Below are positions 47,217 through 55,438 of a DNA stretch of 59,388 nucleotides, piece after piece. The translations under genes were made by a program, and so were the position numbers. A model generated the notes under the pieces. It was given only the letters and a program-made list of their open reading frames with translations, ran no database searches and was not told the origin of the DNA. Positions within the stretch are counted from its first letter, which is position 1. The number at the start of each line of letters is the position of its first letter. The DNA comes from a virus, in IMG/VR virus record IMGVR_UViG_3300014913_000015, positions 1 through 59,388 of that record; one strand, written 5' to 3'.

Positions 47217-48191
47217 CTATGGTTCTCTTATATCAACTCCAACTGTTAAATCTTCTCTCATTCTTCGGATCAATTTTGCTGTATTCAAATAAATAGGGAG
47301 AAAGTGAATAGCCAAATCAAGATCCTTCTTAATTCCTTCGTGCCAGATAGCAATTAATCCCCCTGCATTAACGATAAAATCAGTCAAATAATAGATCTTC
47401 CTTTTGTTTATAATTTCCTTAATCTCATCTTTCTCTTCTTCTTTTATTTGGTTATTTGCGCTTCCCATAATGACAGTACCTTCCTTCAGCTTCTCAAGAG
47501 TCTCCTTATTAACTATACCCCCAAGAGCACAAGGAGAAAAGAGGTCAGCACCTGCAGTATAGATATCCTCTGGAGGAAGGATAATAGTAACTTTTTGTCG
47601 CTGTTCCTCTTTAAGCGAGCTGAGGAATCGTTCAACTGCTGAATGGTCAATATCACAAACAAATAGTCGTTCAATAGGGAAGTGTTCAAGCAATAATCTT
47701 GCAAACGGCTCTCCACATTTCCCCAAACCCTGAACAGCAACACTCTTGACTTTGAAATAATACTGTACCGCTAAGTAGGCCCAGCATAATCCAACTGCAG
47801 TCCAGTGCCCCGTATTGGAGTTAACTACGTAAGGAGATTGCTTAGCCATAAAAGCTACTTCTTCAGGAGCAAGCCCCACATCCTGCCCGGTATAAAATCG
47901 TCCTTCAAACTCGTTCACATATTCACATACTCGTGTGAGAACTTCCTTTCGATCTTTTGCTGGATCAGCATAAATCACGCCTTTTGCTCCCTCTGCTGGA
48001 ATCATTGCCCATTTACATTTATAATGCATCGCCTCCGCAAGCCGATGTGCGTCTTCTTTTGCCTCTTCCAAGCTATCATATTTCTTCCATCGAGTACCAC
48101 CAAGAAAAGTCATAGCCGGTTGATCATAGAAAGCTATGACATATTGCCCATAATTTCCTAAAGGTTTCGTAACTATCTCTATCTTTCTCAT
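47217..48191 (-). CDS. Leucine/Glu-family amino-acid dehydrogenase-like enzyme
   Basis: 324 residues. Near the N-terminus GGTRWKKYDSLEEA, then AMHYKCKWAMIPAEGAK with two Lys (58 and 70) at the catalytic positions of the ELFV family, TGQDVG with the conserved Asp104, and the NAD-binding GLGKCG near 155-160. The normal GGGK is changed to EGAK. ELFV enzymes deaminate amino acids reversibly with NAD(P). The protein is slightly shorter than leucine dehydrogenase. A phage copy might alter amino-acid or 2-oxo-acid pools (branched-chain precursors of lipids), in the same operon as the ACP homologue. Confidence 0.82.
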   Translation of the reverse strand: MRKIEIVTKPLGNYGQYVIAFYDQPAMTFLGGTRWKKYDSLEEAKEDAHRLAEAMHYKCKWAMIPAEGAKGVIYADPAKDRKEVLTRVCEYVNEFEGRFYTGQDVGLAPEEVAFMAKQSPYVVNSNTGHWTAVGLCWAYLAVQYYFKVKSVAVQGLGKCGEPFARLLLEHFPIERLFVCDIDHSAVERFLSSLKEEQRQKVTIILPPEDIYTAGADLFSPCALGGIVNKETLEKLKEGTVIMGSANNQIKEEEKDEIKEIINKRKIYYLTDFIVNAGGLIAIWHEGIKKDLDLAIHFLPIYLNTAKLIRRMREDLTVGVDIREP

Positions 48192-48203
48192 TTTAAATCC
48201 CTC

Positions 48204-48386
48204 CTATGCAAAAGCAGTCTCTGCTTTTACATCTTCACATACTTCAATATGAATCCAGATTCTGGCAATGAGCTTATTGTCCTTCTCTCGAAAAAGGAGA
48301 TAACACTTCTCTGTCTCATCCCATTTAAAGAAATAACCCTGATTACATACAAGATTTACTATATCCCGCACTCCTATCTCACTCAT
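48204..48386 (-). CDS. Small hypothetical protein
   Basis: 60 residues, mixed alpha/beta with WDETEKCYLLFREKDN, unrecognised. GGAGG precedes the ATG by a short distance. Part of a string of small genes between ThyX and the dehydrogenase. Confidence 0.6.
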   Translation of the reverse strand: MSEIGVRDIVNLVCNQGYFFKWDETEKCYLLFREKDNKLIARIWIHIEVCEDVKAETAFA

Positions 48387-48387
48387 T

Positions 48388-48579
48388 TTAGTTAGCCAAT
48401 GCTAGGGAAATTTTCTCCTCTTTTCCTTCAACCCTTGTCCGCAAGACAACCGTCCTAATCGGTTCGTAACTACCCTCAGGAAAAAAAGTCGGAGGACAAT
48501 AGATCTGAACTTCCACTTCATCTGGGTTGAGAATCTTAGAATAATAGTCCAAAATCTCTTTCAGTCTTGCAAGAGTCAT
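48388..48579 (-). CDS. Small hypothetical protein
   Basis: 63 residues. Helical start (LARLKEILDYYSKIL), then beta strands. Its LKEILDYY...D-x-VEV pattern is common in small phage proteins. Role unknown; it ends next to the gene at 48204. Confidence 0.6.
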   Translation of the reverse strand: MTLARLKEILDYYSKILNPDEVEVQIYCPPTFFPEGSYEPIRTVVLRTRVEGKEEKISLALAN

Positions 48580-48591
48580 TCTTCCCTCCTC

Positions 48592-48873
48592 TTAATCATT
48601 TTTCTTCCTCTCAATGAGAAGAGTACCCTCTTTTGTTATAAGAAAGATTCTCATCGCCTTCTCCATAAACTGTTTCAATTCATTCTCATGAACCCAACCT
48701 GTATTTCCCTCTTTATGAACATATAAAGGCAAATCTTCTCTCATCGCAAACAAGCACGGTGATATGTCTATTTCATAATAACCACCTGCTTTTCCCCAGA
48801 TCCCAATCTCAAAAAACCTCCCGTCTGGAGTCTCCAATAAATATTCTTCACCAACCTTGATCGCTATTTTCAT
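48592..48873 (-). CDS. Small hypothetical protein, intact paralogue
   Basis: 93 residues. VGEEYLLETPDGRFFEIGIWG and WVHENELKQFMEKAMRIFLI define the family that includes the TAG-interrupted copy at 43949 and the shorter one at 46976. Mixed alpha/beta. It is the reference for judging that the 43949 copy is interrupted. Confidence 0.7.
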   Translation of the reverse strand: MKIAIKVGEEYLLETPDGRFFEIGIWGKAGGYYEIDISPCLFAMREDLPLYVHKEGNTGWVHENELKQFMEKAMRIFLITKEGTLLIERKKND

Positions 48874-48876
48874 TCT

Positions 48877-49476
48877 TTATTCCCTCCTTTCCTCAATCAG
48901 ATCCTCAAAAACTGACGGAGCAATCAAGTAAAGTTGCCTCGCAATTTCTCGGCACAGTTCTCGTATTTCCCATTGAGCATCTGAAGCTAGGCGAAGCTGA
49001 AGAATATGTCGCCATTCACGAAAGTTTGCTGAGATGATAAATGTTGTAGGTGTCGCGTTGGGAAGAATGAATCGTGCGTCCTCTTTCGGAACCCCCTTTT
49101 CAACCATTTTCTCGTACAACGCAAAACACTTCTGCGCTATTTCTTTATATTCCTCCTTCAATTCGGAATCTTGTGCAATCGTAGGAGGTATTATAATCTC
49201 TGATTTTGGTTTTGTATGTCGCTGACTTTCTACTGCAAAACTCGCCAATCGATGGCGCGTAATTTGGGCAAGAAGAGCACGGCTAACACCTTCAATAAGA
49301 AAAGTAGCATAACCAAATTCAAGAATTGAATGGTGTCCCCTCTTGATAAGCTTCCTGATGAATTTTTCTTTGGAAAAAAGAGAAGATGGTGGATGTTGCC
49401 TTCCTCGTGTAATTAATCCTGCTTTCATGATGACATATTCACTGAAAGGTGTATGGGAAATCAACGTTACCTTCAC
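48877..49476 (-). CDS. thyX: Flavin-dependent thymidylate synthase ThyX
   Basis: 199 residues with the ThyX signature RHRxxS at residues 74-79 (RHRLAS) followed by ESQRH, and GHHSILEF upstream. ThyX methylates dUMP to dTMP using FAD, NADPH and methylenetetrahydrofolate. Length is near the usual 210-230. With NrdJ it provides dTTP for phage replication. Overlaps the gene at 49473 by 4 bases. Confidence 0.95.
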   Translation of the reverse strand: MKVTLISHTPFSEYVIMKAGLITRGRQHPPSSLFSKEKFIRKLIKRGHHSILEFGYATFLIEGVSRALLAQITRHRLASFAVESQRHTKPKSEIIIPPTIAQDSELKEEYKEIAQKCFALYEKMVEKGVPKEDARFILPNATPTTFIISANFREWRHILQLRLASDAQWEIRELCREIARQLYLIAPSVFEDLIEERRE

Positions 49477-49853
49477 TTCTTTTCTCCCGTTACTGGAGGT
49501 ACAACCGTAAGAGTAAGTTCGCCCTTATATGTACTTAACATTTCAACCAGTTTCTGAATCACATTCTTACCTGCTGCCTGAAGCTCTTTGAGAGTCTTCT
49601 GGTCATGTCTTTTCTCATAAGTATGCTTCTCCCATACTGAACGGAATTTATCAACCGCTCCCCTTACTTTCACATCCTCAAGGAGACATAGACAGGCAGT
49701 AACAGCCGAAAGTTCTCCAATACAGGGATAAACCAGTTCATGATGAGGAGATTCCGCCCACATCATATATTCTGTGAAGAGCCGGGTGAAATGAAACAGA
49801 AGGGCATACGGATCATGGTAATGTAGAATTGGCTGCCAGCAACTTGTTGTCAT
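49473..49853 (-). CDS. Hypothetical helical protein upstream of ThyX
   Basis: 126 residues, helical, with several Cys/His (HYHDPYALLFHF, CIGELSAVTACLCLLED). No firm family. Start has GGAGGG upstream. It lies between the SSB and ThyX and overlaps ThyX by 4 bases, so it probably belongs to replication or nucleotide supply. Confidence 0.65.
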   Translation of the reverse strand: MTTSCWQPILHYHDPYALLFHFTRLFTEYMMWAESPHHELVYPCIGELSAVTACLCLLEDVKVRGAVDKFRSVWEKHTYEKRHDQKTLKELQAAGKNVIQKLVEMLSTYKGELTLTVVPPVTGEKK

Positions 49854-49865
49854 TCCATTTCCCTC

Positions 49866-50903
49866 CTATTTCTTCTTCCTTATTCGTTTTGCCTTTACTG
49901 CTTTCTTGCATTCCTCAAAGAAGTTACACTCTTGAGTACAAACTTCATCATCGGGATCAAAATAAGCAGGATCGCCAAAACAAGGAGGAGGACCTTCCTC
50001 TACTTCTTCCTCCTCTTCTTCCTCTTCTCCTCCTTCTTCCTCCTTAGGAGCTGATTCTTCAATTTCTTCATCTTCCATTTCCTCTTCTACCGGAGGCTCC
50101 TCAAAAGGTTCTTCCTCTTCTTTTGGCATAACTATGAGTGAATGGAAGAAGGTAGATGGATCTTTCTCCCCTTCGTTAATTGCGTCAAGATCCTCCTGTG
50201 TCACTCCGAAATGCCAGTACAGGCGCAGAAACCAAATATCAGGGTCATCTTTTACTATTGGCAGGAACCGAATATAATTTTCTCCCTCCTCCAGATGACC
50301 ATATTCACGTACAGGAAGGATACGTTGCCTGTTTTCACGCGAAGTATTTTCCACAATAAACTTAACTGTCATCTGAGGTAAACGATCAAGAATAGACGGA
50401 TCAACAGGAGTTGCTTTAGGCTGAGGAATTACATTATAATCATACCTCTGGTTTCTACCCATCACCTTGTGAATCACAATTTCAAACCCATGTTTCGGGT
50501 CCCAGAAGTGGTGGTAGGACTCACTTTTAGCAAGAGCCCGAAGCTTCTGGAAAATTGTCCATCCAATGCGGAAGAGATAGGGTTGGGCAGGATCTTTTTC
50601 CCGCGGAAAGACAACGTAAGTCCATATATGCTCCCTTGCTCGAAGTCTTCTTGCTTCCTCTCGTATCGTATCAGCATAGATCGGTTCAAACGTGGCAGGG
50701 TCTCGTGAGTAAAGAATACCAGGATAGGAGTGCCATCCAAGAGTCATCTTTAAGTAGCGAGTTCCTGCTGGCATGCCTATGAATTCACAAAAGCGACATG
50801 CCTGAAGAAAGGTTCGGGGACAGAGAGCTCGCCCCCCTCGTCCTCTTTCAGACATCAGCTCATCTTGAGCTTGTCGGTAATCCAAGTCCTGATCGTAACG
50901 CAT
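49866..50903 (-). CDS. gp32-like single-stranded-DNA-binding protein
   Basis: 345 residues. The pattern FWDPKHGFEIVIHKVMG followed by YDYNVIPQPKATPV is that of T4 gp32-like SSBs. From ~255 to 305 there is an extremely acidic Glu-rich tail, which in SSBs recruits partner proteins and is kept off DNA by charge. Unusually the acidic tail is followed by a Cys module (CFGDPAYFDPDD, then C-x3-C-x5-C) and a basic KRIRKKK end. It coats ssDNA for the PrimPol/PolA/RecA machinery. Confidence 0.75.
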   Translation of the reverse strand: MRYDQDLDYRQAQDELMSERGRGGRALCPRTFLQACRFCEFIGMPAGTRYLKMTLGWHSYPGILYSRDPATFEPIYADTIREEARRLRAREHIWTYVVFPREKDPAQPYLFRIGWTIFQKLRALAKSESYHHFWDPKHGFEIVIHKVMGRNQRYDYNVIPQPKATPVDPSILDRLPQMTVKFIVENTSRENRQRILPVREYGHLEEGENYIRFLPIVKDDPDIWFLRLYWHFGVTQEDLDAINEGEKDPSTFFHSLIVMPKEEEEPFEEPPVEEEMEDEEIEESAPKEEEGGEEEEEEEEVEEGPPPCFGDPAYFDPDDEVCTQECNFFEECKKAVKAKRIRKKK

Positions 50904-51174
50904 AGCCCACCTCCTTAGTTGAATTTTTGATGTTCAAAATTGAATTAAATGCCTTAAGGATATCTTCTGAAAGCCCAAGTGGATCTGCTTCCGGGTACTT
51001 GAGGAAGTAGTAAAGATATCGAAATCCACAACAACGAGCAGTCTCGTCAATAAACTCGTCTCGCAACTCAAGCAGTTTTTCAAGAGAAGAATCTTTCCCA
51101 GCTTCCCCAATCTCCTCGATTTTTTTCAATGATTCCTCAACCCGCCTGAGTAAAAGCTCTTTTATCTTTTCCAT
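50860..51174 (-). CDS. Hypothetical protein before SSB
   Basis: 104 residues, helical, overlapping the SSB start by 44 bases. A Cys pair (ARCCGFRYLYYFL) is in the middle. Unknown. Coupled translation with SSB is likely. Confidence 0.6.
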   Translation of the reverse strand: MEKIKELLLRRVEESLKKIEEIGEAGKDSSLEKLLELRDEFIDETARCCGFRYLYYFLKYPEADPLGLSEDILKAFNSILNIKNSTKEVGYALRSGLGLPTSSR

Positions 51175-51176
51175 TT

Positions 51177-51581
51177 CTATCCTCCAGTATTCAGCCGAAC
51201 CAACAACTCAAGCATTGTTGCCCTCTGCCCAAAGGCATATCGAGCTGCTACCGCTTTTTCGTGCTCGGCTTTCAGTTCAGCCAGCTCTTTTCTCAATGCA
51301 ATGAGATCAGGATGGTTCTGAAGATACTCCTTAACCATATTCTCGGTTATCTTATTGTGAGCATTTTCAGAGCGGAATCGGGAGGCATAATTGGCTTCCT
51401 CTTCTTTCAATTCAATTTCCTTCAACATTACATCACGCTGGAGATCGGCTGCCTTTTGGGCGTATTTCATATAGAGCTGAGGCTGGCGTTTGAGTTCATC
51501 TGGAAGGAAACTTTCATCAATTGAAAGTTCCTCCATTACGTAATCGTGTAACTCCTCCTCCCTTATCTTTCTCCTTGGCAT
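51177..51581 (-). CDS. Coiled-coil protein, possible recombination mediator
   Basis: 134 residues, mainly helix with a coiled coil in residues ~55-125 (LIALRKELAELKAEHEKAVAARYAF). Small coiled-coil proteins next to gp32-like SSBs and RecA-like recombinases include UvsY-type loaders; the similarity here is only in architecture and place. GGAGG lies 5 bases upstream of the start. Confidence 0.6.
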   Translation of the reverse strand: MPRRKIREEELHDYVMEELSIDESFLPDELKRQPQLYMKYAQKAADLQRDVMLKEIELKEEEANYASRFRSENAHNKITENMVKEYLQNHPDLIALRKELAELKAEHEKAVAARYAFGQRATMLELLVRLNTGG

Positions 51582-52141
51582 CGTAACCTCCTTTTTGCCT
51601 TTGCGTTATTATAACCATCTACCCCAAAATTGACAAGATAGCGGCGGAGACAGTCAAGAGCTTTATGAATTCTCTGTCTTACCGCTTCAGCCGAAATCTT
51701 TAATTCATCAGCAATCTCATAAAGCGTTTTGTCTTCCCAGAAGTAAGCATAAAGCAAGGTTATATCCTTCTGTGGAAGAGAAATTAGTGCCTTTCGTAAG
51801 AGAGAGATCATTTCCTCTCGATAGCAAAGATCATCTGGAAGAGGGTCAGGGGACTCGATTTTATAGAAAGGATCGAAATCATAGTTCTCTCCGTCTTCCT
51901 GTTCCCATTGAACAATGTGACTTTCTCGTGTCATCTCCTTACGCAGATATCGTTTCATATAAGCTCCTGCCCACCAACCTCCGTAAGTAAGAAATTTCAC
52001 TTTCTTCTTTTTTCTGAACCGTTTCTCTGCCTCTATCAAACCTAAATATCCTTCCTGCACAAGGTCGTCAATTATATCCCCTTCTTCCACGTATTTTCTT
52101 GCTAAACTATAAAGGAATCCCTTATAAGCTGAAAGATCCAT
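51563..52141 (-). CDS. Phage-encoded sigma-70 family factor
   Basis: 192 residues from ATG 52141, with GGAGGTGATC directly upstream (a GTG at 52147 lies inside that site). Region 2: DIIDDLVQEGYLGLIEAEKRF and KFLTYGGWWAGAYMKRYLRKE, matching the core-binding and -10-recognition helices. Region 4: LPQKDITLLYAYFWEDKTLYEIADELKISAEAVRQRIHKAL with a helix-turn-helix for the -35. No region 1.1 or 3 of size. It likely redirects host RNA polymerase to the late, extended -10 promoters. Confidence 0.88.
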   Translation of the reverse strand: MDLSAYKGFLYSLARKYVEEGDIIDDLVQEGYLGLIEAEKRFRKKKKVKFLTYGGWWAGAYMKRYLRKEMTRESHIVQWEQEDGENYDFDPFYKIESPDPLPDDLCYREEMISLLRKALISLPQKDITLLYAYFWEDKTLYEIADELKISAEAVRQRIHKALDCLRRYLVNFGVDGYNNAKAKRRLRCQGER

Positions 52142-52150
52142 GATCACCTC

Positions 52151-53941
52151 CTACTTCATTTTTTCTTGTGTCCTTATCCCCTCAATTTTAAGAGTTGCTC
52201 TCTCCTTCCAAGGTGGTGCTCTTTCCATAAGTTCCTCCATTTGTCCTTGGTATTCCTTTACTCTCTTTCCACTTAATACATCCATACACTCAGCTATCTC
52301 CTTCTCATCATATTCCTCCCATATCCTCCTCAACACTTTTGAAACTTCCTCCCTTACTCTCCTATCACATTTATTCAAAATGTTATTCCCATATTTTGAA
52401 TTAATGTTTTTACTACTACACCACTTTAAGTAAAAACTTTTTAATCCTTTATGGAGGTAGATCTTATATGGCTTACCTTGTTTATCTATTGACTTGGATA
52501 GAAGGTAAGCGTTTTTGAGTATTTGGTAAATATGGGTCTTAGAGTTTTTGTTGATAGTCTTAAGGAAATCATAAGACGAAGGATAAGGGTTCTTAGTTTT
52601 TTGATATTCCTTAAGTATCTCTAAGATACTCAGAGAATAAGGTTTAGTCTTCCTTTGATGAAGAGATACACTGACATTGAAAACAAAGGAATAAATCTCG
52701 TCAAAGGTAATGTCTGGAAGGTAACGATGATAACCAAGTTCACTTAACATTTTCTTTCCAGATACTTCCCAAGGAGGATTTCGTCTATAGATGGAACGAA
52801 GAGTAGCCTGTGCTTCGGAGGTAGTGTAAGGATGAGAACCTGATTGAGTGTGATGATTGACGTATTTTTCTAAGATGGATTCTGCTTTATCAAGAGGAAT
52901 ATTTCTTAAACGGCATGCAATTGCGATGGTGGTACCGACATGGTGACGCAGACCTTCGGGAACTCTGTAACCATTCTGAAAGATCTTTCTGATAAAGGGA
53001 AGATGGAAGAAGGTTTTGGGGTTGAAGTTATTGATCCGAGGATACTCCCCTTTTGATCTTTCGGGAGACTTAGATTGTTCCAGTTTGGGAAAGGGGACAG
53101 TTACTTTCACTGTCCGATCGGGGAAAAGATCCTTTATCAGTCTTTCTACAGCAATAGGAGGAGTCGTAGAGAAGAGACCTGCTGCTCCTTCATTTACGAT
53201 ATCAAAAAAGGCATATTCATCGTAATAGATGATATAACTGAACATTTTGCGTTTGGGGTTATAGGTTCCGGGGAAACGGAAGAGGTGGAAACGGGGTTGT
53301 ACTGTGGAAAGATCTTTAACAGATAGCAATTTATGCGGTTCAAAAATTCCTTGCAGAGAAAGAGTAGTTACATCCGAAAACTTTTTAGTGTAGTGCCCAA
53401 GAACTGCCAGAGCATGGTAAGTGGTAAATCTTTCAGTACCATTCAGTACGCGGTTATGTACTACTTTTTTCTTTGTCTCCCCGAAGAAAAAAGGTTTTCT
53501 GTATTTAAAAACTACATGTATCCCTTTTCCTGATCGGATGATCCAGCGAACGTGTCTTAGATTATTAGTAATAATCTCAACTATCTCTTCATCCGAAAGC
53601 TCTGGTTTTATATCATCTATATCAAGCGTCGCTATGGAGCAAAACAGACCATCGTTCACTGCATAACAACAATCAGCCTGATGAGGATGGGTTGTATAGT
53701 CTGTTATTTCGGATACCATCTGGGGAAGCTTTGTAATGGTTCGAGGTCTTTTGCCGTCCTGACGAAAGACGGTTCTTATATAGGAATTCAGACGCTGGGT
53801 ACCTGCTTTACATTGGGAATCACGAACGAACATTATGTCGCGGAAGAAAACCCCTGTAAGTTCTCCACAGACGATTGAGAGGCGGTTCACGCATTCATTG
53901 ATTTCTTTCTCTGGTATAAAAGAACCTACTGACTTCGGCAC
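52151..53941 (-). CDS. PrimPol-type primase (AEP) with PriCT-like domain
   Basis: 596 residues from GTG 53941 (AGGAGGAG upstream). The archaeo-eukaryotic primase signature is visible: LDIDD (Asp107-Asp109) and SGKGIHVVF (His142). A PriCT-like helical domain follows around residues 315-410 (GLRHHVGTTIAIACRL). The C-terminal ~180 residues look like winged-helix domains. There is no helicase motor in this protein; the DnaB-like gene at the window edge would supply it. Function: primer synthesis, possibly lesion-tolerant polymerisation. Confidence 0.8.
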   Translation of the reverse strand: MPKSVGSFIPEKEINECVNRLSIVCGELTGVFFRDIMFVRDSQCKAGTQRLNSYIRTVFRQDGKRPRTITKLPQMVSEITDYTTHPHQADCCYAVNDGLFCSIATLDIDDIKPELSDEEIVEIITNNLRHVRWIIRSGKGIHVVFKYRKPFFFGETKKKVVHNRVLNGTERFTTYHALAVLGHYTKKFSDVTTLSLQGIFEPHKLLSVKDLSTVQPRFHLFRFPGTYNPKRKMFSYIIYYDEYAFFDIVNEGAAGLFSTTPPIAVERLIKDLFPDRTVKVTVPFPKLEQSKSPERSKGEYPRINNFNPKTFFHLPFIRKIFQNGYRVPEGLRHHVGTTIAIACRLRNIPLDKAESILEKYVNHHTQSGSHPYTTSEAQATLRSIYRRNPPWEVSGKKMLSELGYHRYLPDITFDEIYSFVFNVSVSLHQRKTKPYSLSILEILKEYQKTKNPYPSSYDFLKTINKNSKTHIYQILKNAYLLSKSIDKQGKPYKIYLHKGLKSFYLKWCSSKNINSKYGNNILNKCDRRVREEVSKVLRRIWEEYDEKEIAECMDVLSGKRVKEYQGQMEELMERAPPWKERATLKIEGIRTQEKMK

Positions 53942-53970
53942 GCTAATTGACTCCTCCTCTTAATCCCCCA

Positions 53971-54336
53971 CTATTGTTCTTTAAGTTTCATCAAGTCCTG
54001 TTCTATCTTATCTGCTATTTCCGCTTCTACTTCTCCCACAATAGCACGTATATGGTCTTCAAGTTCAGGGAAGACTCCTACAATGAGATCTTCTACTTCA
54101 AAAACAGGGAATTTAATATCCTTTTGATCTTTCATTAAGTATTCCTTCCAGCTTTTGGACCAAAAATAGATAGTTTCTACCCCCTCATCAGCGCCTCCGA
54201 CAGTATACGTAATGTCTGGGATATAGGGACGGAGAAGATTGGTAAGAATATCTCCAATTTTGTTAGCTTTTTCCTCTGCTTGCTTGACGGCTTGTGTGTA
54301 TTCCTTAACAAGTTGACAAAATTTTTTACCTTTCAT
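53971..54336 (-). CDS. Hypothetical protein
   Basis: 121 residues, helix-rich at both ends with a beta region in the middle (ITYTVGGADEGVETIYFW). Unrecognised. GGAGGGAGATGA lies immediately upstream. First gene before the PrimPol. Confidence 0.65.
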   Translation of the reverse strand: MKGKKFCQLVKEYTQAVKQAEEKANKIGDILTNLLRPYIPDITYTVGGADEGVETIYFWSKSWKEYLMKDQKDIKFPVFEVEDLIVGVFPELEDHIRAIVGEVEAEIADKIEQDLMKLKEQ

Positions 54337-54384
54337 TCATCTCCCTCCTCATAGTTTAAAGGATAACGTTTCTCTCAAAAAACA

Positions 54385-54459
54385 TCAAGACCATCGCCAA
54401 GAAAAGAGGAGATATGCTACTGCCAGTCCGATTACGATTAATAAAAGTGATTCTTCCAT
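54385..54459 (-). CDS. 24-residue membrane miniprotein
   Basis: ATG at 54459 with AAGGAG about 11 bases upstream (two other ATG codons intervene out of frame or with few codons), TGA at 54385-54387. It is essentially one hydrophobic helix (LLLIVIGLAVAYLLF). Tentative, but it is the only reading of this 140-base gap. Confidence 0.4.
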   Translation of the reverse strand: MEESLLLIVIGLAVAYLLFSWRWS

Positions 54460-54477
54460 TTCATTTTCATCTCCTTG

Positions 54478-54909
54478 TTATTCACTAAAATTAAAAGAAA
54501 GTTGTTTATTTTCCCTTTCTTCAAAAAAGTCTTTCAATTTCTTATATTCCTTCGCCCACCTCTCGTCATATTCTTTCCAGTTTATTCCCAGCTCTGTTGC
54601 AAGCAGACGTTCTATAACCGTAGCGATTGAGTGTTCTCTCCAGTAGGGGGCTTGGGGGTCATCTCCCGGTTCTCCTTCTTTGCCTGATTTGGCGTACTCC
54701 TTATCAAACTTACAGACTTCCTCATCTGTAATTCCTCTCCGGTAGCAGAGGTAGTATTCAACAAGTTCATGAATCATTACGAGAAATTCGTAATCTTCGT
54801 TACCTATTTTGAGGACATGAATCTCTCCTCCGTCTCCTCTGGGAATCCAATCTCCTACTGTTGGGTACCGTAATTCCTCTTTAGGAACTGTTCTTAGGAT
54901 AAACTTCAT
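54478..54909 (-). CDS. Conserved-type phage protein with HExxE motif
   Basis: 143 residues. VMIHELVEYYLC (His-Glu pair) and the later HSIATVIERLL suggest a metal-binding helical protein, possibly an inactive or atypical zincin. The tail ends KQLSFNF, which resembles a sliding-clamp-binding pentapeptide (QLxLF-like). Unknown role in the replication operon; overlaps the GNAT gene start by 29 bases. Confidence 0.65.
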   Translation of the reverse strand: MKFILRTVPKEELRYPTVGDWIPRGDGGEIHVLKIGNEDYEFLVMIHELVEYYLCYRRGITDEEVCKFDKEYAKSGKEGEPGDDPQAPYWREHSIATVIERLLATELGINWKEYDERWAKEYKKLKDFFEERENKQLSFNFSE

Positions 54910-55438
54910 TTTGCATCCCTCCTTGCTGGAATAGAGGAAGAAAAAGTTTTTGATAAAGAAAAAGTGGTCTCTTGGATTTGCTTTCTCGTTGATTTAACCA
55001 AGTGGAAGTGAGTACCTTTATCGGTTTGTATCCCATAGCTCTCCAGAAAAGATTACTCTCAAGGTCAATAGCAACTCGCGCTTCCACTCCTTTCTTCCCT
55101 CTTCTTATTGCTTCTTCTTCTACTTTGGAAAGCATTAAAGTTGCACGGTACCATCGTCGGGCATCTTTCCTCACTACGATTTGGAATACCTTTGCCATCT
55201 CACCATAAAATGAGACGTAACAATAACCAGTTTGCTCTCCATTATCTTCAGTGATGTAGATTTTTGAGTATTTCCATCTGTCCCGTTGGTCTACCCTTCT
55301 TTTTTCCAGAACGGATAGGTAGGCTCCCTTTGGGATAAAACCTAAAGCGTGACCTTCCTCTTTACGAAGGGAATCAATAAAGGTAAAGTCACTGGGGATG
55401 CCTTCACGGAGAAGGGTTTCGTTATTTGCGTTTTTCAT
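54881..55438 (-). CDS. GNAT-family N-acetyltransferase
   Basis: 185 residues. The GNAT order is visible: GIPSDFTFIDSLRKEEG, GEQTGYCYVSF, VFQIVVRKDARRWYRATLML (strand 4 and the modified acetyl-CoA loop), EARVAIDLESNLFWRAMGYKPIKV (the F-W-x-x-x-GY end). Acetyl acceptor unknown. It lies between the methyltransferase and the HExxE protein, suggesting DNA-base or protein modification; phage GNATs also counter host toxins. Confidence 0.78.
   Translation of the reverse strand: MKNANNETLLREGIPSDFTFIDSLRKEEGHALGFIPKGAYLSVLEKRRVDQRDRWKYSKIYITEDNGEQTGYCYVSFYGEMAKVFQIVVRKDARRWYRATLMLSKVEEEAIRRGKKGVEARVAIDLESNLFWRAMGYKPIKVLTSTWLNQRESKSKRPLFLYQKLFLPLFQQGGMQNEVYPKNSS

Noticed and set aside
49990-50110. GAG-rich tract that looks like a low-complexity DNA repeat
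   Set aside because: It is explained by the acidic Glu tail of the SSB-like protein and has no regular unit.
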